A stretch of DNA of 64,000 bases from Erpobdella octoculata (GCA_963978895.1 OZ022238.1:39383820-39447819), one strand, 5' to 3'. Positions 52,753-63,604 are shown, counted from the first letter of the stretch. Notes: generated from the sequence alone by a model not told the origin. Program-made: numbers and translations.

Positions 52753-54183
52753 TCACCGCCTCTGGGAAGCTTGTAAAGGTTGAGTTTGTTCACGAGAAGT
52801 ATGGCATTGTCGAGGTCCCATTTCAAAGTCGTTGAGATGCGCTGGAGGTCGAGTATTTCGTTTTGGTCTTGTGAGTGGCAAAACAGGAGAGCGTTGATGA
52901 GACTCCGACTGGGGTATGGTCTGTTCAGCTTGATTATTTTGCTTGTCATCCCTGTCACTCAAAGAGTCATCAGAAGCTGGCTCAATGTCTGAGGGAATTT
53001 CTTCTGGCTCGAGGAGGCACTGTGGAGGAGTTTCATCCATAACTTTAGGAGTCTGAAGAAGATAGGAATCATTGGTAAGAGCACTGGAGAAGTCAGGGTC
53101 GCTGTCAAAACGATGCTTCAGTTGACCTGCGTGAGCCTTGATGTGCCACCCATCAACTGAGATTGAGTAATTTACCGCTCCAAGTTTTTTTACTATTGTT
53201 CCTGCACGCCAAGACCAGACATTGTTCTGGTGAAGCTTGTAAAAGATGGGCTCATAAGGTGCAAAGCTATGCAACACAGCACCATGGTGTTTGTTGAACT
53301 GCTGAGCCATGTTGAGTCCTTGCTGAGAGACGACTTGTCTTCTTGCTGCGGCAGCTGACAGAATGTCTAGTCTCGACGGCATCTTCCTTCCCGTAATCAT
53401 TTCGAACAGAGATTTGCCATCGAGAGCCATAGGAGTTCTACGGTACGACTCCAGGAAGCTTCGAAGTTTCTCGTCTTCGTTGCCTTCACCCTCCATCTTG
53501 TTGAGACCGGTCTTTAAAATGTCTACTTGTCTTTCTGCTTTGCCATTGGACTGCGGATGATATGGTGCTGTTAGGATGTGTTCGACTGCGAAGTGTTTGC
53601 AGAAGTCTTTGAAAGCGTTCGAGACAAACTGAGGGCCGTTGTCACTGACGATTGTCGCACATGGGCCCCAGCGTGCAAACATATCTTCAATCACCGCAAT
53701 AGTTTTCTCAGATGTGGTGTTTTTCATCCTGATGATCTCGGGCCAGTTGCTGTAGGCATCAACTGCTACGAAGTAGAAATCACCCCTTGACCGTTCAGCA
53801 GGGAGATCTTTGAGGAAAAGACAGTTTGAGAGAACTTGTAGTTCGTGCCGGAGAGTGAAGTATTCAGCAGCCTCAAGATCGCCAACTTGTTTCTTTTTCT
53901 GCAGCCAACTTGACTTGACGTAACAAATGACCCTCTGGAGATGATCACATTCCGGAGTGGCTTGTTGGAGATCGTTTAGCGATATTGGTAATTCCTTGAG
54001 ACTGTTCAGAGCCGCGCTGTCATGGGGTGCCTTTGACTGGATAGTCTCTGAATATTCCCGGATGGAGGCGATGACGACATCCTCAAGACCAGGTTTTACT
54101 TGTCCATCAATGAGCCGCGATATGAAATTAGCATAGGCAAAATTCTCTCCTTGGATGTAATTAATTTTAAAGTCGTAACCCAT
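52753..54183 (-). pseudogene. Gypsy pol, RNase H tail and integrase
   Basis: This 476-aa frame starts at the end of RNase H (MGYDFKINYIQGENFA). It continues through an integrase core with FVAVDAYSNWPEI (first Asp), TIVSDNGPQFVS (second Asp) and YHPQSNGKAERQ (Glu), then ends in a C-terminal part (RPKRNTRPPAHLNDF). Between LSNCLFLKDL and AERSRGDFYF the HHCC zinc-binding domain and linker are missing, an in-frame deletion of roughly 90 residues judged from family layout. The core DDE is intact. No RT precedes it, so the copy cannot move by itself. Confidence 0.88.
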
Positions 54184-54461
54184 AAGGGTGAGAGCATACC
54201 TCCTGAGTCGGTTTCCTTTTTAAAGTTCAGAGAAAAAGTGGTCCGATTGCATTTTCCAAGCCTAGAAGAAAAAAAATTTGGAAACTTGAGCCTCACCTTT
54301 TCGAGTGTGGATTGATGAGCGTTGGTGATCCCACAGCACATGGCGGAGATTGGTACATCCCAGAGTTTAAGAGCCTCCATTGTGTCATTGCCGAATAGGT
54401 TCAGTCCCTCCGTTGACACATAAACGTTAACGATTCCAACGGCGTTCTGAATTTCCACCAT
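54096..54461 (-). pseudogene. Gypsy protease end / RT N-terminus remnant
   Basis: The frame includes LFGNDTMEALKLWDVPI and RLKFPNFFSSRLGKCNR, the linker before RT in Gypsy pol. Just after FSLNFKKET the text jumps to RLRRYALTL of RNase H in another frame, so the whole RT core is deleted here. Confidence 0.75.
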
Positions 54462-54495
54462 CGCTGAGAAGACTCCTTTGACTTTGACTTCTGGA

Positions 54496-55150
54496 TTACG
54501 TCGGCATTAGCTTGGGTTGACCGATCTTCTTCCAGTTTCCAATGGAGATCATAGTCCAGTCAGCTCCTGTGTTATGTTTCAGCTGGACTGTCGTACCATT
54601 GATCTTTGGCTTGACATATTTGCGAGCAAATTTCTTGCACACGATTTCGTCGGCCTGGGGATGCTGGAAACGTCGTCTTTCTATGAAGCGTTTGGCGGAC
54701 TCGCAGAAGCCTGCTTTGTGTCCCTTTGTGTTGCACTTGTTGCAGGTGATATCCCTGAAGAAGCAGAACTTGAGCCAGTGGTGGCTGCCGCAGAAAAGAC
54801 ATTTGGGAGTTGGCCTCTGCTGCGAAATAGAATCATTTTTGATCGCCATAACCTCTTGGTTGTTAGATTGGTGGATTGCCACTGTTTTATTGACCATGTC
54901 GAGATCTGCCAGACGACAAGCAAGGTCTGCAAGAGCGTCGACAGTGAGTGGTGGAGCTGTATCAGAATGGCTGGAAGCATTCAGCTTTTCTTGAAGTTCG
55001 TCTGAACTTTCCAAGAGTTTTTTTTCGAATTGCAGAGTGTTGAGGGTCCTTGAGCGCCTGGACGTAGAGCTGAGATTGAAGGTCATCACGGGTGAAAGTA
55101 GTGACTTCGAAGTCCTCAGCGATCCTTTTTATTCGAGAAGCCAGGGCCAA
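54496..55150 (-). pseudogene. Gypsy gag C-terminus and protease start
   Basis: Two zinc knuckles are visible: CLFCGSHHWLKFC (about 97-109) and CNKCNTKGHKAGFC (about 116-129). VQLKHNTGADWTMIS follows, where retroviral-type proteases carry DTGA; here Asp is replaced by Asn. Overlapping frames 55150-54962 and 55089-54496 indicate one shift. The gag N-terminus is lost at the (TA)n tract 55208-55258. Confidence 0.8.
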
Positions 55151-55203
55151 GTAACTTTCATCCGACTGAATTAACGCATTTTTAGAGTGTTAACTTGCAA
55201 GCC

Positions 55204-55258
<55 letters not shown>

Positions 55259-55262
<4 letters not shown>

Positions 55263-55462
55263 CTCGTGTCATAGTGTTTGAAATTGAACTCCTCCGAAAT
55301 GACTGAACCGATTTTTATGAAATTATTTGTGTACATTTGGTAGGTCTGAGGATAGGTCCTAGGCTATTTAGAATATTTTTTAAAAATTATTTTAAAAAGT
55401 TATTATGGAAAAACAAAGAGGTGCAATTATGTCTTTTTATAGGAAAATGCAACAGATAAACA

Positions 55463-55524
<62 letters not shown>

Positions 55525-55562
55525 GATAGAAAAACCTCTAAAAAGCCCGGGCAACCCGCTAG
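55259..55562 (+). mobile_element. Helitron-like element with H2-type 3' end
   Basis: AAATCTCGTGTCATAGTG and CCGATTTTTATGAAATT at the 5' side are words common in Helitron 5' ends. The 3' side is AACCTCTAAAAAGCCCGGGC then AACCCG and CTAG (55559-55562). A (TA)n tract fills 55466-55520. Confidence 0.6.
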
Positions 55563-55571
55563 TATATATAT

Positions 55572-56861
55572 TAGGGATGTCACGGGTAGTACTTTTTGGA
55601 GTTTTCGGGTTCGGGTTTGTGAAACTAGAGTTTTCAGGTTCGGGTTTGGGTTTGTGAAACTAGAGTTTTCGGGTTCGGGTTTGTAAAACTCGAGTTTTCG
55701 GGTTCGAGTTCGGGTTCGTGAAACTCAGGTTTTCGGGTTCGGGTTTGTAGTTTTCCAAAAACCGGGTTCGGGTACTGGCTTATGATTTCAAATTCCTGGA
55801 TTGATTTTAAATTTACCTAGTGTATATACATATACAAACGAGAGCGATCAATTCATCCATTGGACATTACACGTATTGAATAAACTCTAATAAGTCATTT
55901 TTTTAGCTTTCCAAATAATGTGATTTCTTTGGCCGAAGGAGGCTTAATTATTTTAGTTCGTTCGTGGGTCGGTCCGGCCAGATAATCAGGCGGATTAGTG
56001 GTCTAGTTTACACACTCACCAATAAAATGACCTATTTGTGTTATTTGTTACGCAAAGGTGATAATACAAAACTTGCAGGGCTTGCGATTAGCATAATACG
56101 TTACCTCTTAAATTATTGTTATTTATTAATTTTTTCGCGGCTCGGTCCGGTCGGGCAATCAGGCGGATTAGTGTCCTGGCTTACACATTTGCCAATAAAA
56201 TAACTGTGACGCATAGATCATTTATAGAGTTTGCCAGTTAAAGTTTAGGATTATGCAAGATTATCTTTATAACAAAGGGTCTTTGTTATATCAGAAAAAC
56301 TTTGAGTATATGAATGAATAAATATAAGGTTATATAACTGAAGTAAAAAGTTTAGAGTCATGGCTATCCGCCATTTCTTCGACCGAAGGAGGCTTAATTA
56401 TTTTAGTTCGTTCGCGGCTCGGTCCGGCCTGATTATAATCAAACGGATTAGTGGTTTAGTTTACACAATCACTAATAAAATGACGTATTTGTGTTACTTG
56501 TTACGCAAAGGTGATAATACAAAACTTCTACGCTCGCGATTAGTATAATAGGTTACGTCAACAAAACTTGTAATTTATTAATCTCTAAGACACAGCTTTT
56601 ATAAAGATTTATTTGTTCACAACTCCGAGTTCGGGTATTAGGCTTATAAATTTTCGGGTTCGGGTATCAAGTTTTCACATTTTCGGGTTCGAGTTCGGGT
56701 ATCAAGTTTTCTCATTTTCGGGTTCGGGTTCGGGTATCAAGTTTTCACATTTTCGGGTTTGGGTTCGGGTACCAAATTTTCACACTTTCGGGTTCGAGTT
56801 CGGGTATCAGAAAAAGACCGGGTAGTACCGAACTCGGGTTCGGGTACCCGTGACATCCCTA
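55572..56861. mobile_element. TAGGG-type hAT MITE with GGGTTC subterminal arrays
   Basis: Inverted ends TAGGGATGTCACGGGTA and TACCCGTGACATCCCTA. ATATATAT flanks both sides, an 8-bp duplication but uninformative in TA sequence. Degenerate TTTTCGGGTTCGGG repeats line both ends (55600-55790 and 56625-56850). Inside, a block starting AGGAGGCTTAATTATTTTAG occurs at about 55937 and 56385, with a partial third copy near 56150. No ORF. Confidence 0.8.
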
Positions 56862-56892
56862 ATATATATATATATATATATATATTGCGAAT

Positions 56893-58276
56893 AAACTGAA
56901 ATAAGATTCCAGAATCTCTGCTGCACGAGCTCCTGCTGGTATGTACTACAGAGTCTCCATTCAGACACTTAGACCAGAGCTTATTTCTACAGATTGATGG
57001 AGTGGCAATGGGATCTCCATTGGGACCAACCTTTGCTAACTTTTACATGGGTCGTTTAGAGGAGATTGCTTTCGCTGAAATAGAAGAAACCCCAATTGTT
57101 TATGCGCGATATGTGGATGATATCTTTCTTCTTGTGAGGTCTGAACGTGAAGTCGTTGCTTTAAAGAATACTTTCGAGAGCAATTCAGTTTTGAAATTTA
57201 CCTTCGATCTAAATGACAGTAAAAAACAAGTAAATTTTCTCGACACCATCATCACAATAACTGATTCTGGTCCTACTACCAAAGTCTTCATCAAACCAAC
57301 TAATAATGGAACATGCCTAAATGGTGACAGCGAGTGTCCGGACAGATATAAAAGAAGTGTTATTGATAGTTATCTCCTCAGAGCTTATCGTTTTTCCGAA
57401 ACCTGGTCAGATTTCCATAAAAAAATAGTTAGAATCAAGCAGTTATTGGTTAACAACAATTATTCTAATAGCTTTGTCGACGGTTTTATTAACAATTTTG
57501 TAACCAAAATGAAAACATCTGTGAGTTCCGCTGGGTCTGACGCTGACAAGGGTCGTGATGTACGCCAGGAGTTCCCCGTGTTCTACAAAAATCAAATGAA
57601 TCTCAATTACAGAATTGATGAAAGTATTATAAAGAAGATAATAAAAAAGGAAGTTTCTGTTATAGACCCCGTCAGGAATAAACTGGGTTTATATATTTAT
57701 TACAAAAACTTGAAACTTTTCAATTTGGTCATCAAGAATGATAGAACAAGTATCACTGACCCGTTGCAACAAAGTCACGTGGTGTACCATTTCAAATGTT
57801 CTATTCCACATTGTAAGGTGGATACATACATTGGTCACACTACCACTACGTTGTCAAGGAGACTCACGATGCATCTCCAGTTTGGGAGTATTCTTAATCA
57901 TTATGAATGTATTCATTTGAAAAAGCTAACACAAAAAGAACTTGAAGAAGGTGTTTCGATTTTAACAAGTGAATCCGACTCTTTCCGCCTGAAAATTAAA
58001 GAGGCTCTCTATATCTTATTAATGAGACCCGCAATTAATAAACAATTTGATAAATTTCCACAGATTCTCCACTTATTCGGTGTCAAAGAAAGCAATATGC
58101 ATCGGTTACCCTGTATTCCTTCTAACGACGAGGATAACATAAATGATGATACTTCTGACTCGTCCTCTGACACAAATACTTTGGCTGTTGAGGCTGCTCC
58201 TGACGAATCTCATTGTAATGTATCTGAGGAAATTCTTGTCTCTTCTAATATAACACAGCGAAATCGCAAAAATTGA
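56893..58276 (+). CDS. Penelope-like element: RT (5'-truncated) + GIY-YIG endonuclease
   Basis: The frame is open from about 56893, after a TGA; the first Met is at 57002 just inside the RT. LFLQIDGVAMGSPLGPTFAN and VYARYVDDIFLL carry the RT active site. LVNNNYSNSF lies in the connector. VVYHFKCSIPHCKVDTYIGH (near 57778-57838), then LSRRLTMHL, is the GIY-YIG endonuclease of Penelope-like elements, which cuts the target. An acidic Ser/Asp-rich tail ends at TGA 58276. The RT fingers and the first catalytic Asp motif are missing at the (TA)n border, so the copy is 5'-truncated, but the remaining 425 codons have no stop. Confidence 0.88.
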
Positions 58277-58409
58277 TTTCCAATAGTATAAATTTTATAT
58301 TCTTTTGATTTGATAGGTAGAGTGTTTTTTCGTTTTTTCTTTTGTTAGTGTGCTAATTCTTTGACAATTTCGGTTCTTTCTGTTTGTTTACTTTTCTCGT
58401 TTTACTTTT

Positions 58410-58451
58410 GACCCTGAGGATGGCTGACATAGCTGAAACGGTCCGTCGGTC
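58410..58451 (+). ncRNA. hammerhead-ribozyme-like motif downstream of Penelope-like ORF
   Basis: All hammerhead core elements are in order: GACC (stem I), CTGAGGA, T, GGCT-GACAT-AGCT (stem II), GAA, ACG-GTC-CGT (3-bp stem III), cleavage C in GTC (58447), and GGTC closing stem I. Very short stem III is known for Penelope-associated hammerheads. The unpaired T after CTGAGGA is a deviation. Position past the ORF supports the reading. Confidence 0.5.
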
Positions 58452-58583
58452 TGACAATAAAAGTTTAATGGAAAAGTTTTTGGCTAATTGTAGTCTCGAA
58501 CAGAGAGTTTTGTGCCGAAAGGTCGAGAATTTGGCTAGAAAAGTTGTTTCTGCCAAATGGCGAGTTGTGTTTCTTGGAGCGTG

Positions 58584-58587
<4 letters not shown>

Positions 58588-58650
<63 letters not shown>
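58588..58650. repeat. (TA)n microsatellite
   Basis: Alternating TA between the Penelope-like tail and the second hAT half. Confidence 0.95.
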
Positions 58651-58653
<3 letters not shown>

Positions 58654-59048
58654 TGCCGGTTCCCAGACTAAAAATAGTAAATGACAGGGCTACAGGCTGT
58701 TAGGAAAACCGAATTTAAAAAGGGGATAATATTATCTAAATAGTTATAAACTTCTGTCAATAGGTAGATTAATTAATCAATGTTGATGAATCAATTGGAA
58801 ATATTCACAGTTGTGACAATCGTTAATTGAATATGTATGACTTTCGTTATGTAATGAAAAATAATTTTTTAAAATCTCGGAATTTGTTTCGAGACTTTAT
58901 ACGAGAACAAAATTTTAAGTCTCGCTATTTTATTTCAATACGAGACATCCCCCGCAGCTGTATCGCTTTAATAGCGATACGGGATTTCCCGTCTCGTTTT
59001 GAAATCTCGATTGATATCGAGATAACGATTACAGAACGCAGATGCTTA
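58651..59048 (-). mobile_element. hAT element (family hAT-W), half 2 of split copy
   Basis: Reverse complement of the left portion (about 50943-51320) of the intact copy, ending ACGCAGATGCTTA at 59048 and followed by CTAGGATA (59049-59056). It starts at TGCTGCCGGTTCCCAG, the segment directly adjoining where half 1 stops. Confidence 0.85.
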
Positions 59049-59056
59049 CTAGGATA

Positions 59057-60235
59057 TAACACGAGGACTTTCGTATGTTTTAAAAATGTCTTAAAAATGT
59101 AAAACAAGCATGCCTATAATTAAAATATATGTGAACAGTTAAAAAATTAAACATAAGAACAAGTTAAAATTTCTTGGCCATATAGTCTCAGTATATCTAC
59201 CATAAATACAATCTGAACACAACGAGAAATGCAGAACCATAAAACAACTTCAAGTGCTAAGATCAGACCATCAAGTTATCAACATCATAAAGACACTCTA
59301 TATGCATTGTTTCTCCAAGTTAGATCACAAAGCATCCAAGTCAGTGGACTACTAGTCAGAAAAAAGTGACATAGTTTAGAACAAAATACTGCACTTTTTA
59401 CTGCCTCACTGATTGGTTTTTATACCTGAATATACTGGACTTTGAATATAACCTACCCATTGGTCAAGTCCCTTTAAGTATGTTATAGTGGGATTATACT
59501 GTATATATAATTGGCATTTTACTTAATTATAAAGCAACATTACCTACTTATTCATTTCTATGGTATGCTTCTAATTGGTATATAATTTTTCTACTTCAGG
59601 GTATTAAAATAATAATAAAACAAATGATAATAAATAGCTGCAGCCTACTACATTAGTATTTAATGCTGTAGTATTACAGAACAGCTTTAACGTACCACAC
59701 ACAATATCAACATAACAAGGCTAACAAGTTCCTATCAAATTAGATGATATCTCAATCGACTAATACCTAGCTGCCAACCTTTGAAAAAATCACACGTTGT
59801 GCTCACAAATTTTCCTCCTAGACTATTGCACAGTCCAGGATTTGATTTTAAGGTTTTCAAGTCAAGCCGGGCATCTGTTAGCTCACCGTGCAATATGTTC
59901 ATATACCCTTTGCACAAACTGAAATAAGCATGAAAACCCCTGTCTGATGATAGTGTACAACGTACTCAATACGATACTGTTCCATAAAATGCTATTTCTT
60001 CATTACTGACAAATCCAACTTGTTAGTTCTCCCATCTTTAAAACTGAACTAAACAAACATTTGCACGCTTTTTTAGGCTGCTCACCAACAGTTTCAAAAT
60101 TACCAATATTCAGTACAGGATGCATAGCCTCATTAAATTAATGCATTCAGCCATTCCAGCAGAAGAATGTAAATACATATGTTAATACAATGCAATATTT
60201 TGGTTAGATAAATGAAAAATGTAAAACCAACTGAC
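59057..60235. other. no gene firmly assigned; possible RAD1 last exon
   Basis: A 61-aa minus frame at 59735-59917 follows a good acceptor (TTATTTCAG). Read in another phase it could end RAD1 after eleven residues. A mariner-like terminus stands at about 59483-59503. Nothing else is supported. Confidence 0.35.
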
Positions 60236-61724
60236 AATATATTCTGTGAAACATGTGTATCCTCCATCACATTTTATTAAGAATTGAAAGCACAAGAATC
60301 CTTTGTCATCTGTTCTCAGAGATGTTAGCGCAGATAGTGATAACGCTTTCACTATCTGTTTTATGAGAGACATTTTATACCTGGAAATATCTTTTTGAAA
60401 TAAATTAAATATTTAAATTAAGTATTCAATCAAAATTAATTTAAATAAAAACAAAACAACTTGTTAACTTGCAACTTCGGGCAACAAAATTGATCCATCA
60501 TTTCAGAATCTTTTGGAAAATCCCACTAGATGAGCAATAAGAAAACATTTAAAGTATTACATGTCAGCATATTAAAAGAATGATTACACCAATTGTATTC
60601 AATAACCATGATGAAATAATTCATATGGTGATTCTTTACTAGCTTTTATAAAAAACTGAGACAGGTCAGCCATTAACTGGTTAGAGAGACATCATAGCCC
60701 CATTTAATCAATCATTTAATGTTGCTGGAATAAAGGCTTCATAATCATTTTTCAATGTTATTTCATTAGAATGTCTTAAGCTTTATACTACACAAATATA
60801 AATATGTCAAAATTCGAGATATAAAATCAAATAAAATTAAAAATTTCTTAAAAATTAATTTATATAAAACAGGAACTTACATGATAGCTGCCAGCATTAC
60901 CGAATGTGGAAAGTCGAAAAAATGGTTTATCTGGAGACATGGTAATTTCAAGTACATTGCTCGTTCCATCCAACTCCATGAAAACTTCTTTTAACCATTC
61001 AGACTAAAAATTCAGAAAAATAGTTTTTTTAGATACTAAAAATAAACTTTTTTTAATATGATGATAAATAAGAATAAAACTTTTACTTTAATGATAATCT
61101 TGTTAAGAATGGATGAAGAATCAAAGTCAAAATTCAAGCACTCTTCAGCTTCCTGAGTTTTAATGCTGCAGTTAGTCAAAACACCAGATTCCTCCAATCT
61201 GTTGCAATGTAAAAAACAATTTATCAAACAATCGTTAAGTGGTAAACAGAAAACAAGGCAAAACTTATATCAATAAAAATTTGTTGACTAAAATCTAAAA
61301 ATTACTTGATAAACAAATTCCTGATAATTCAATTTAGAAACAAGTAAAGGAAAAAACGAGTTTTTCAACACAAACTTTTATTTCAAATACACTCGATTTA
61401 GAAATACGAAAGATATTAAAATTATGTTTTACGGTTTTTTTTCAATTGAATGTATTGTCATCCAATATAAAGCTATTCTGAAAGTTTCAGCTTCCTAGAT
61501 AGTCAAAAGGCTGGTTAAATTTAATTTCAAGATTTGCGTACAGAGAAGGACACCCACAAACAAACAGAGATTGCAAGTTGAATAAAAGTTTGTAAAAAAA
61601 AATAAAAAAACAAAATCAAATCTTACAAAAGATTAAGTGGATGCCCCTTTCCAGCATAACAAAGCTCAATGGCCGTGTTGGCAGATGAAGATGCTGCGTT
61701 TCCTCCAAATATATTTAAGCATTC
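60236..61724 (-). CDS. RAD1: RAD1, 9-1-1 checkpoint clamp subunit (middle and C-terminal exons)
   Basis: RAD1 forms the RAD9-RAD1-HUS1 clamp loaded at damaged DNA to activate ATR. Minus-strand exons: 61724-61627 (ECLNIFGGNAAS ... ELCYAGKGHPLNLL), 61198-61087 (LEESGVLTNCSIKTQEAEEC, then FDFDSSSILNKIIIK), 61003-60881 (SEWLKEVFMELD ... LEITMSPDKPFFRLSTFGNA then GSYH), 60525-60461 (WDFPKDSEMMDQFCC ... LQVNK), 60380-60236 (YKMSLIKQIVKAL ... TSLRTDDKGFLCFQFLIK ... CFTEYI). All have GT-AG borders and matching phases. The order and the motifs (MSPDKPFFRLSTFGNAGS, RTDDKGFL) match RAD1 throughout. The N-terminal ~90 residues are not seen in 61.7-64 kb, and the last exon after TEYI is uncertain. Confidence 0.9.
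61430..61600 (+). mobile_element. H3-type Helitron fragment in a RAD1 intron
   Basis: TGTATTGTCATCCAATATAA, CTGAAAGTTTCAGCTTCCTA and a CACAAACAAACAGAG run parallel the 21470-21600 part of H3. No termini. Confidence 0.4.
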
Positions 61725-62670
61725 CTGTTAAAACTACAATAATTTTAATAAACCACAAAATTTGAAACAACCAATCAGAAACGGTTATAATAAAATACTT
61801 TTTAGCAAAACAATTTCAATATAACTGGATTTTATTACAGCCAAGTTTAAAAACTAAATGCATTTGGCATACACAACCTCATAATCATAATTTGGAAACT
61901 TTGTGCCATCTTTGGTGTTGTGTTGTTCCCTATATAAACTATTCACACAATTTAGTCAAAAGCTTACTGTGCATATGATACAATGGCCCATGCACCTAAA
62001 GTGCCACTAAGAAGAATGAAACCGAATTTTAGTGGTTTAATTTATGTAAGAAAAATTTAGTTTTATTCATTATTTCCAAGCTAACCTAGGCACAGGAGAC
62101 GGGGTAAATTCATCGTGTCGCTAATTTTCGGGCAAGCAGAAGCACTTATGAAAGGTTTTACAGCCAACCAAAATTTGTATATGTTGGTATCTTGAATTCA
62201 AAACACAGTATTTTTTGGAACTTTATTCAATACAAATTACATAAAATGGTGGATCATTTGCACAAGCAAACTTATTGACAACGTAAAGTTTTAAGTATTT
62301 TTAATGTGATGAAGAATTAGATTCAAACTACGGCAATCAGCACAGTTGAAAGCACCAGAGTGAGTAAAACAAGTTCGTTGTTGTACACGATATGTCTCAA
62401 AACAAGTTGTTTGCAGCTGAGGCAAATTGCAGTCTCAGATTCAAACCTGCTCTACTTGATGTATTTGTAATAGTTGATGATTTTGATGTTGCAGCAGTAG
62501 CGTCAAACAAGCTTTTTAGTTTAAATTGGCCTGTTCGTAGTTTCATTTCTGATAAACTTGCTGTATCATTACACAAACCACAAAATGTCGTCAGAACTGA
62601 ATCTATTAATTTCTATTGAACATAAACATAAGTTTGGACAAACTGACATTATAGGACTTACAGAATAATA
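61725..62670. other. no feature assigned
   Basis: A 75-aa plus frame at 62392-62619 and its minus counterparts show no family motif. RAD1 N-terminal exons were searched for here and not found. Confidence 0.4.
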
Positions 62671-62674
62671 TATA

Positions 62675-62921
62675 TAGCTATGTTTTCTATATAACTGTTT
62701 GGTTAAATGTTGTTTTAGTGAAACCTGAAATATATTGCTCTTACACAATATTAACAAAACTTTTGTCAAGTTTGTTATGTGCAATTAATTTGTGCTTATA
62801 AATTATATAAGCACAGTTGCACATAACAAACTTGACAAAAGTTTCATTAATATTGTGTAAGAGCAATATACTTCAGGTTTTACTAAAACAACATTTAACC
62901 AAACCGTTATTTATAACATAA
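62675..62921. repeat. ~250-bp near-perfect palindrome (foldback MITE)
   Basis: Arms of about 120 bases, for example GAGCAATATACTTCAGG against CCTGAAATATATTGCTC and AACAAACTTGACAAAAGTTT against its inverse. The centre is near 62800 (GTGCTTATAAATTATATAAG). The right end coincides with a Helitron insertion at 62922. Confidence 0.9.
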
Positions 62922-63100
62922 CTAGCCGGGTACCCGGCGTTGCCCAGGGTTTTTAGAGGTTTTTCTAATGCATGTCTCTTTCGCTCCCGTTTCCTTCCCG
63001 CTTGCGCACCCGCTTCCGGTCGTTATCCGCTCCATGTCGCTTTCCCGCTCACTCTTTTACTCTCAGTTGCCTCCCCAACCTAGATCTGATTCTACATACA
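62922..63100 (-). mobile_element. Helitron-like H2, 3' end
   Basis: CTAG at 62925-62922 on the minus strand, preceded by the CCGGGTACCCGG hairpin region and AAAAACCCTGGGCAACG. The GC-rich tract and AGATCTGATTCTACATACAT border follow, as in the 7544 copy. Confidence 0.75.
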
Positions 63101-63176
63101 TACATATATACATACATACATACATACTTACATACATACACACATACATACATACATACATACATACATACATACA
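63101..63176. repeat. (CATA)n microsatellite
   Basis: CATA with a few changes. It is the internal tract of the H2 element. Confidence 0.9.
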
Positions 63177-63345
63177 TCTATATATATAAAAATAAGATTA
63201 TGTGTGTGTGTAACTTATGCATTGCGACAGCATTCATCCGATCGTAATTAAATTTTTACACAAGCTTGAGAGTCAGAAGAGAAAGGTTTTAGTAACAAAA
63301 ATTTAAAATCGGTCACAAAATGAGCGGAGCGGAGGAGTGAGCGGG
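63177..63345 (+). mobile_element. Helitron-like H2, 5' end
   Basis: TCTATATATATAAAAATAAG at 63177, then CAGCATTCATCCGATCGTAA and AAAATGAGCGGAGCGGAG as in the copy at 15966. Inserted between A and T of the CATA tract, facing away from the neighbouring H2 3' end. (TA)n follows to 63436. Confidence 0.65.
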
Positions 63346-63436
<91 letters not shown>

Positions 63437-63439
<3 letters not shown>

Positions 63440-63604
63440 CCGCAAGCAAGTTTCATTGAACTTTGTAGCCCATTTTGCATTCAACAGTTTCTTGTATAAA
63501 CCTTGCAAAGCAACAATATCTTTCCTTTCTGAAACTACACCAAGCAGAGTTTTAAAATCTTTATTTTTTCCAGCTGACTGGCCAGTTTCGGTTAATTTAA
63601 CCAT
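63437..63604 (-). CDS. unidentified 56-codon frame ending in (TA)n
   Basis: [20 protein letters not shown] continues to [13 protein letters not shown] and then runs into TA repeats (YIYIYI). Composition looks coding but no family is recognised. It may be an exon fragment interrupted by repeat expansion. 63605-64000 shows nothing else. Confidence 0.3.

Noticed and set aside
55590..56850. Interstitial telomere repeats
   Set aside because: The motif is TTCGGG/GGGTTC, bounded by hAT terminal repeats, not a TTAGGG array.
58384..58671. 95-aa frame after the Penelope-like ORF
   Set aside because: It overlaps the ribozyme-like motif and runs into (TA)n. No RT or GIY-YIG homology; better explained as the element's 3' UTR.
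62392..62619. 75-aa plus frame as a possible exon
   Set aside because: No family motif, no convincing splice borders, and RAD1 lies on the other strand.
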